From NCBI RefSeq assembly GCF_001463765.1, contig NZ_BBWK01000073.1, positions 1 through 50,791 on the forward strand: a DNA stretch of 50,791 bases. The letters are read 5' to 3'. Shown here one piece after another: positions 50,788-50,791 of this stretch. This stretch comes from Aureimonas sp. AU4. Lineage in GTDB: Bacteria; Pseudomonadota; Alphaproteobacteria; Rhizobiales; Rhizobiaceae. Below the pieces are notes generated by a model, which saw only the letters and a program-made list of their open reading frames with translations, ran no database searches and was not told where the DNA came from. The position numbers and the translations under genes were made by a program. Positions within the stretch are counted from its first letter, which is position 1. Every line of letters begins with the position of its first letter.

Positions 50788-50791
50788 GCAG

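Overview
The window reads as chromosomal DNA of a high-GC alphaproteobacterium of the order Hyphomicrobiales (Rhizobiales). The markers are a MucR/Ros zinc-finger regulator, GapR (DUF2312), TrcR (DUF1013), the DUF1244/DUF1036/DUF1465 families, PstA with a long soluble insertion, and the order phoR-pstSCAB-phoU-phoB. Aurantimonadaceae (Aureimonas/Aurantimonas-like) is my guess at family level; it is an inference, not shown. Almost all of the window is densely packed housekeeping sequence. I saw no CRISPR array, tRNA, rRNA gene, complete insertion sequence or prophage.

Layout. 0-5.5 kb: end of a Pro/Ala-rich protein, mucR, gapR, DUF1244, DUF1036, pyruvate kinase, a TPR protein and a cysteine-free L36. 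5.6-7.9 kb: a purE-purK operon led by a YdcH-like gene, with a second YdcH-like gene divergent from it. 8-14 kb: a thiamine-phosphate-synthase-like protein, a Sel1-repeat protein, an inositol-monophosphatase-family enzyme, a MotA/TolQ-like plus OmpA/MotB-like envelope motor pair, a WYL regulator and a VOC protein. 14-19.2 kb: an exporter-type ABC transporter, L31, DUF1465, a quinone oxidoreductase and TrcR. 19.2-22 kb: a GH15 glycosidase-SDR operon. 22-31.7 kb: the phosphate regulon core (phoR, pstSCAB, phoU, phoB) plus two small uncharacterised genes. 31.7-40.4 kb: an O-antigen-ligase-type membrane protein, an XRE regulator, an M20 amidohydrolase, a D-Ala-D-Ala carboxypeptidase coupled to a CobW GTPase, TusA, DUF924, a BioF2-type acetyltransferase and MurQ. 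40.5-47.3 kb: a binding-protein ABC importer whose ATPase is encoded on the opposite strand, a DedA protein and a phytase-like exported protein with its own Pho box. 47.4-50.8 kb: a different texture, with a small unknown gene, an SDR broken by one amber codon, nested palindromes, more than 1 kb of weak open frames, a methyltransferase and a strong promoter-like sequence at the very end.

How the parts connect. The Pho system is the main circuit: PhoR and PhoU-PstSCAB sense phosphate, PhoB binds 11-bp-period boxes, and boxes are visible before pstS and before the distant phytase-like gene. Three conserved alphaproteobacterial DNA-binding or cell-cycle proteins (MucR, GapR, TrcR) lie within 18 kb. 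Many genes are translationally coupled by 4-base overlaps.

I found no clear-cut new multi-gene system. The best leads are an orphan terminator implying an unannotated small RNA near 17.2 kb, a possible general-stress (EcfG-type) promoter in front of a 70-residue protein, the second Pho box, the split-orientation ABC importer, and the 48.7-50 kb decayed stretch with its long inverted repeat.
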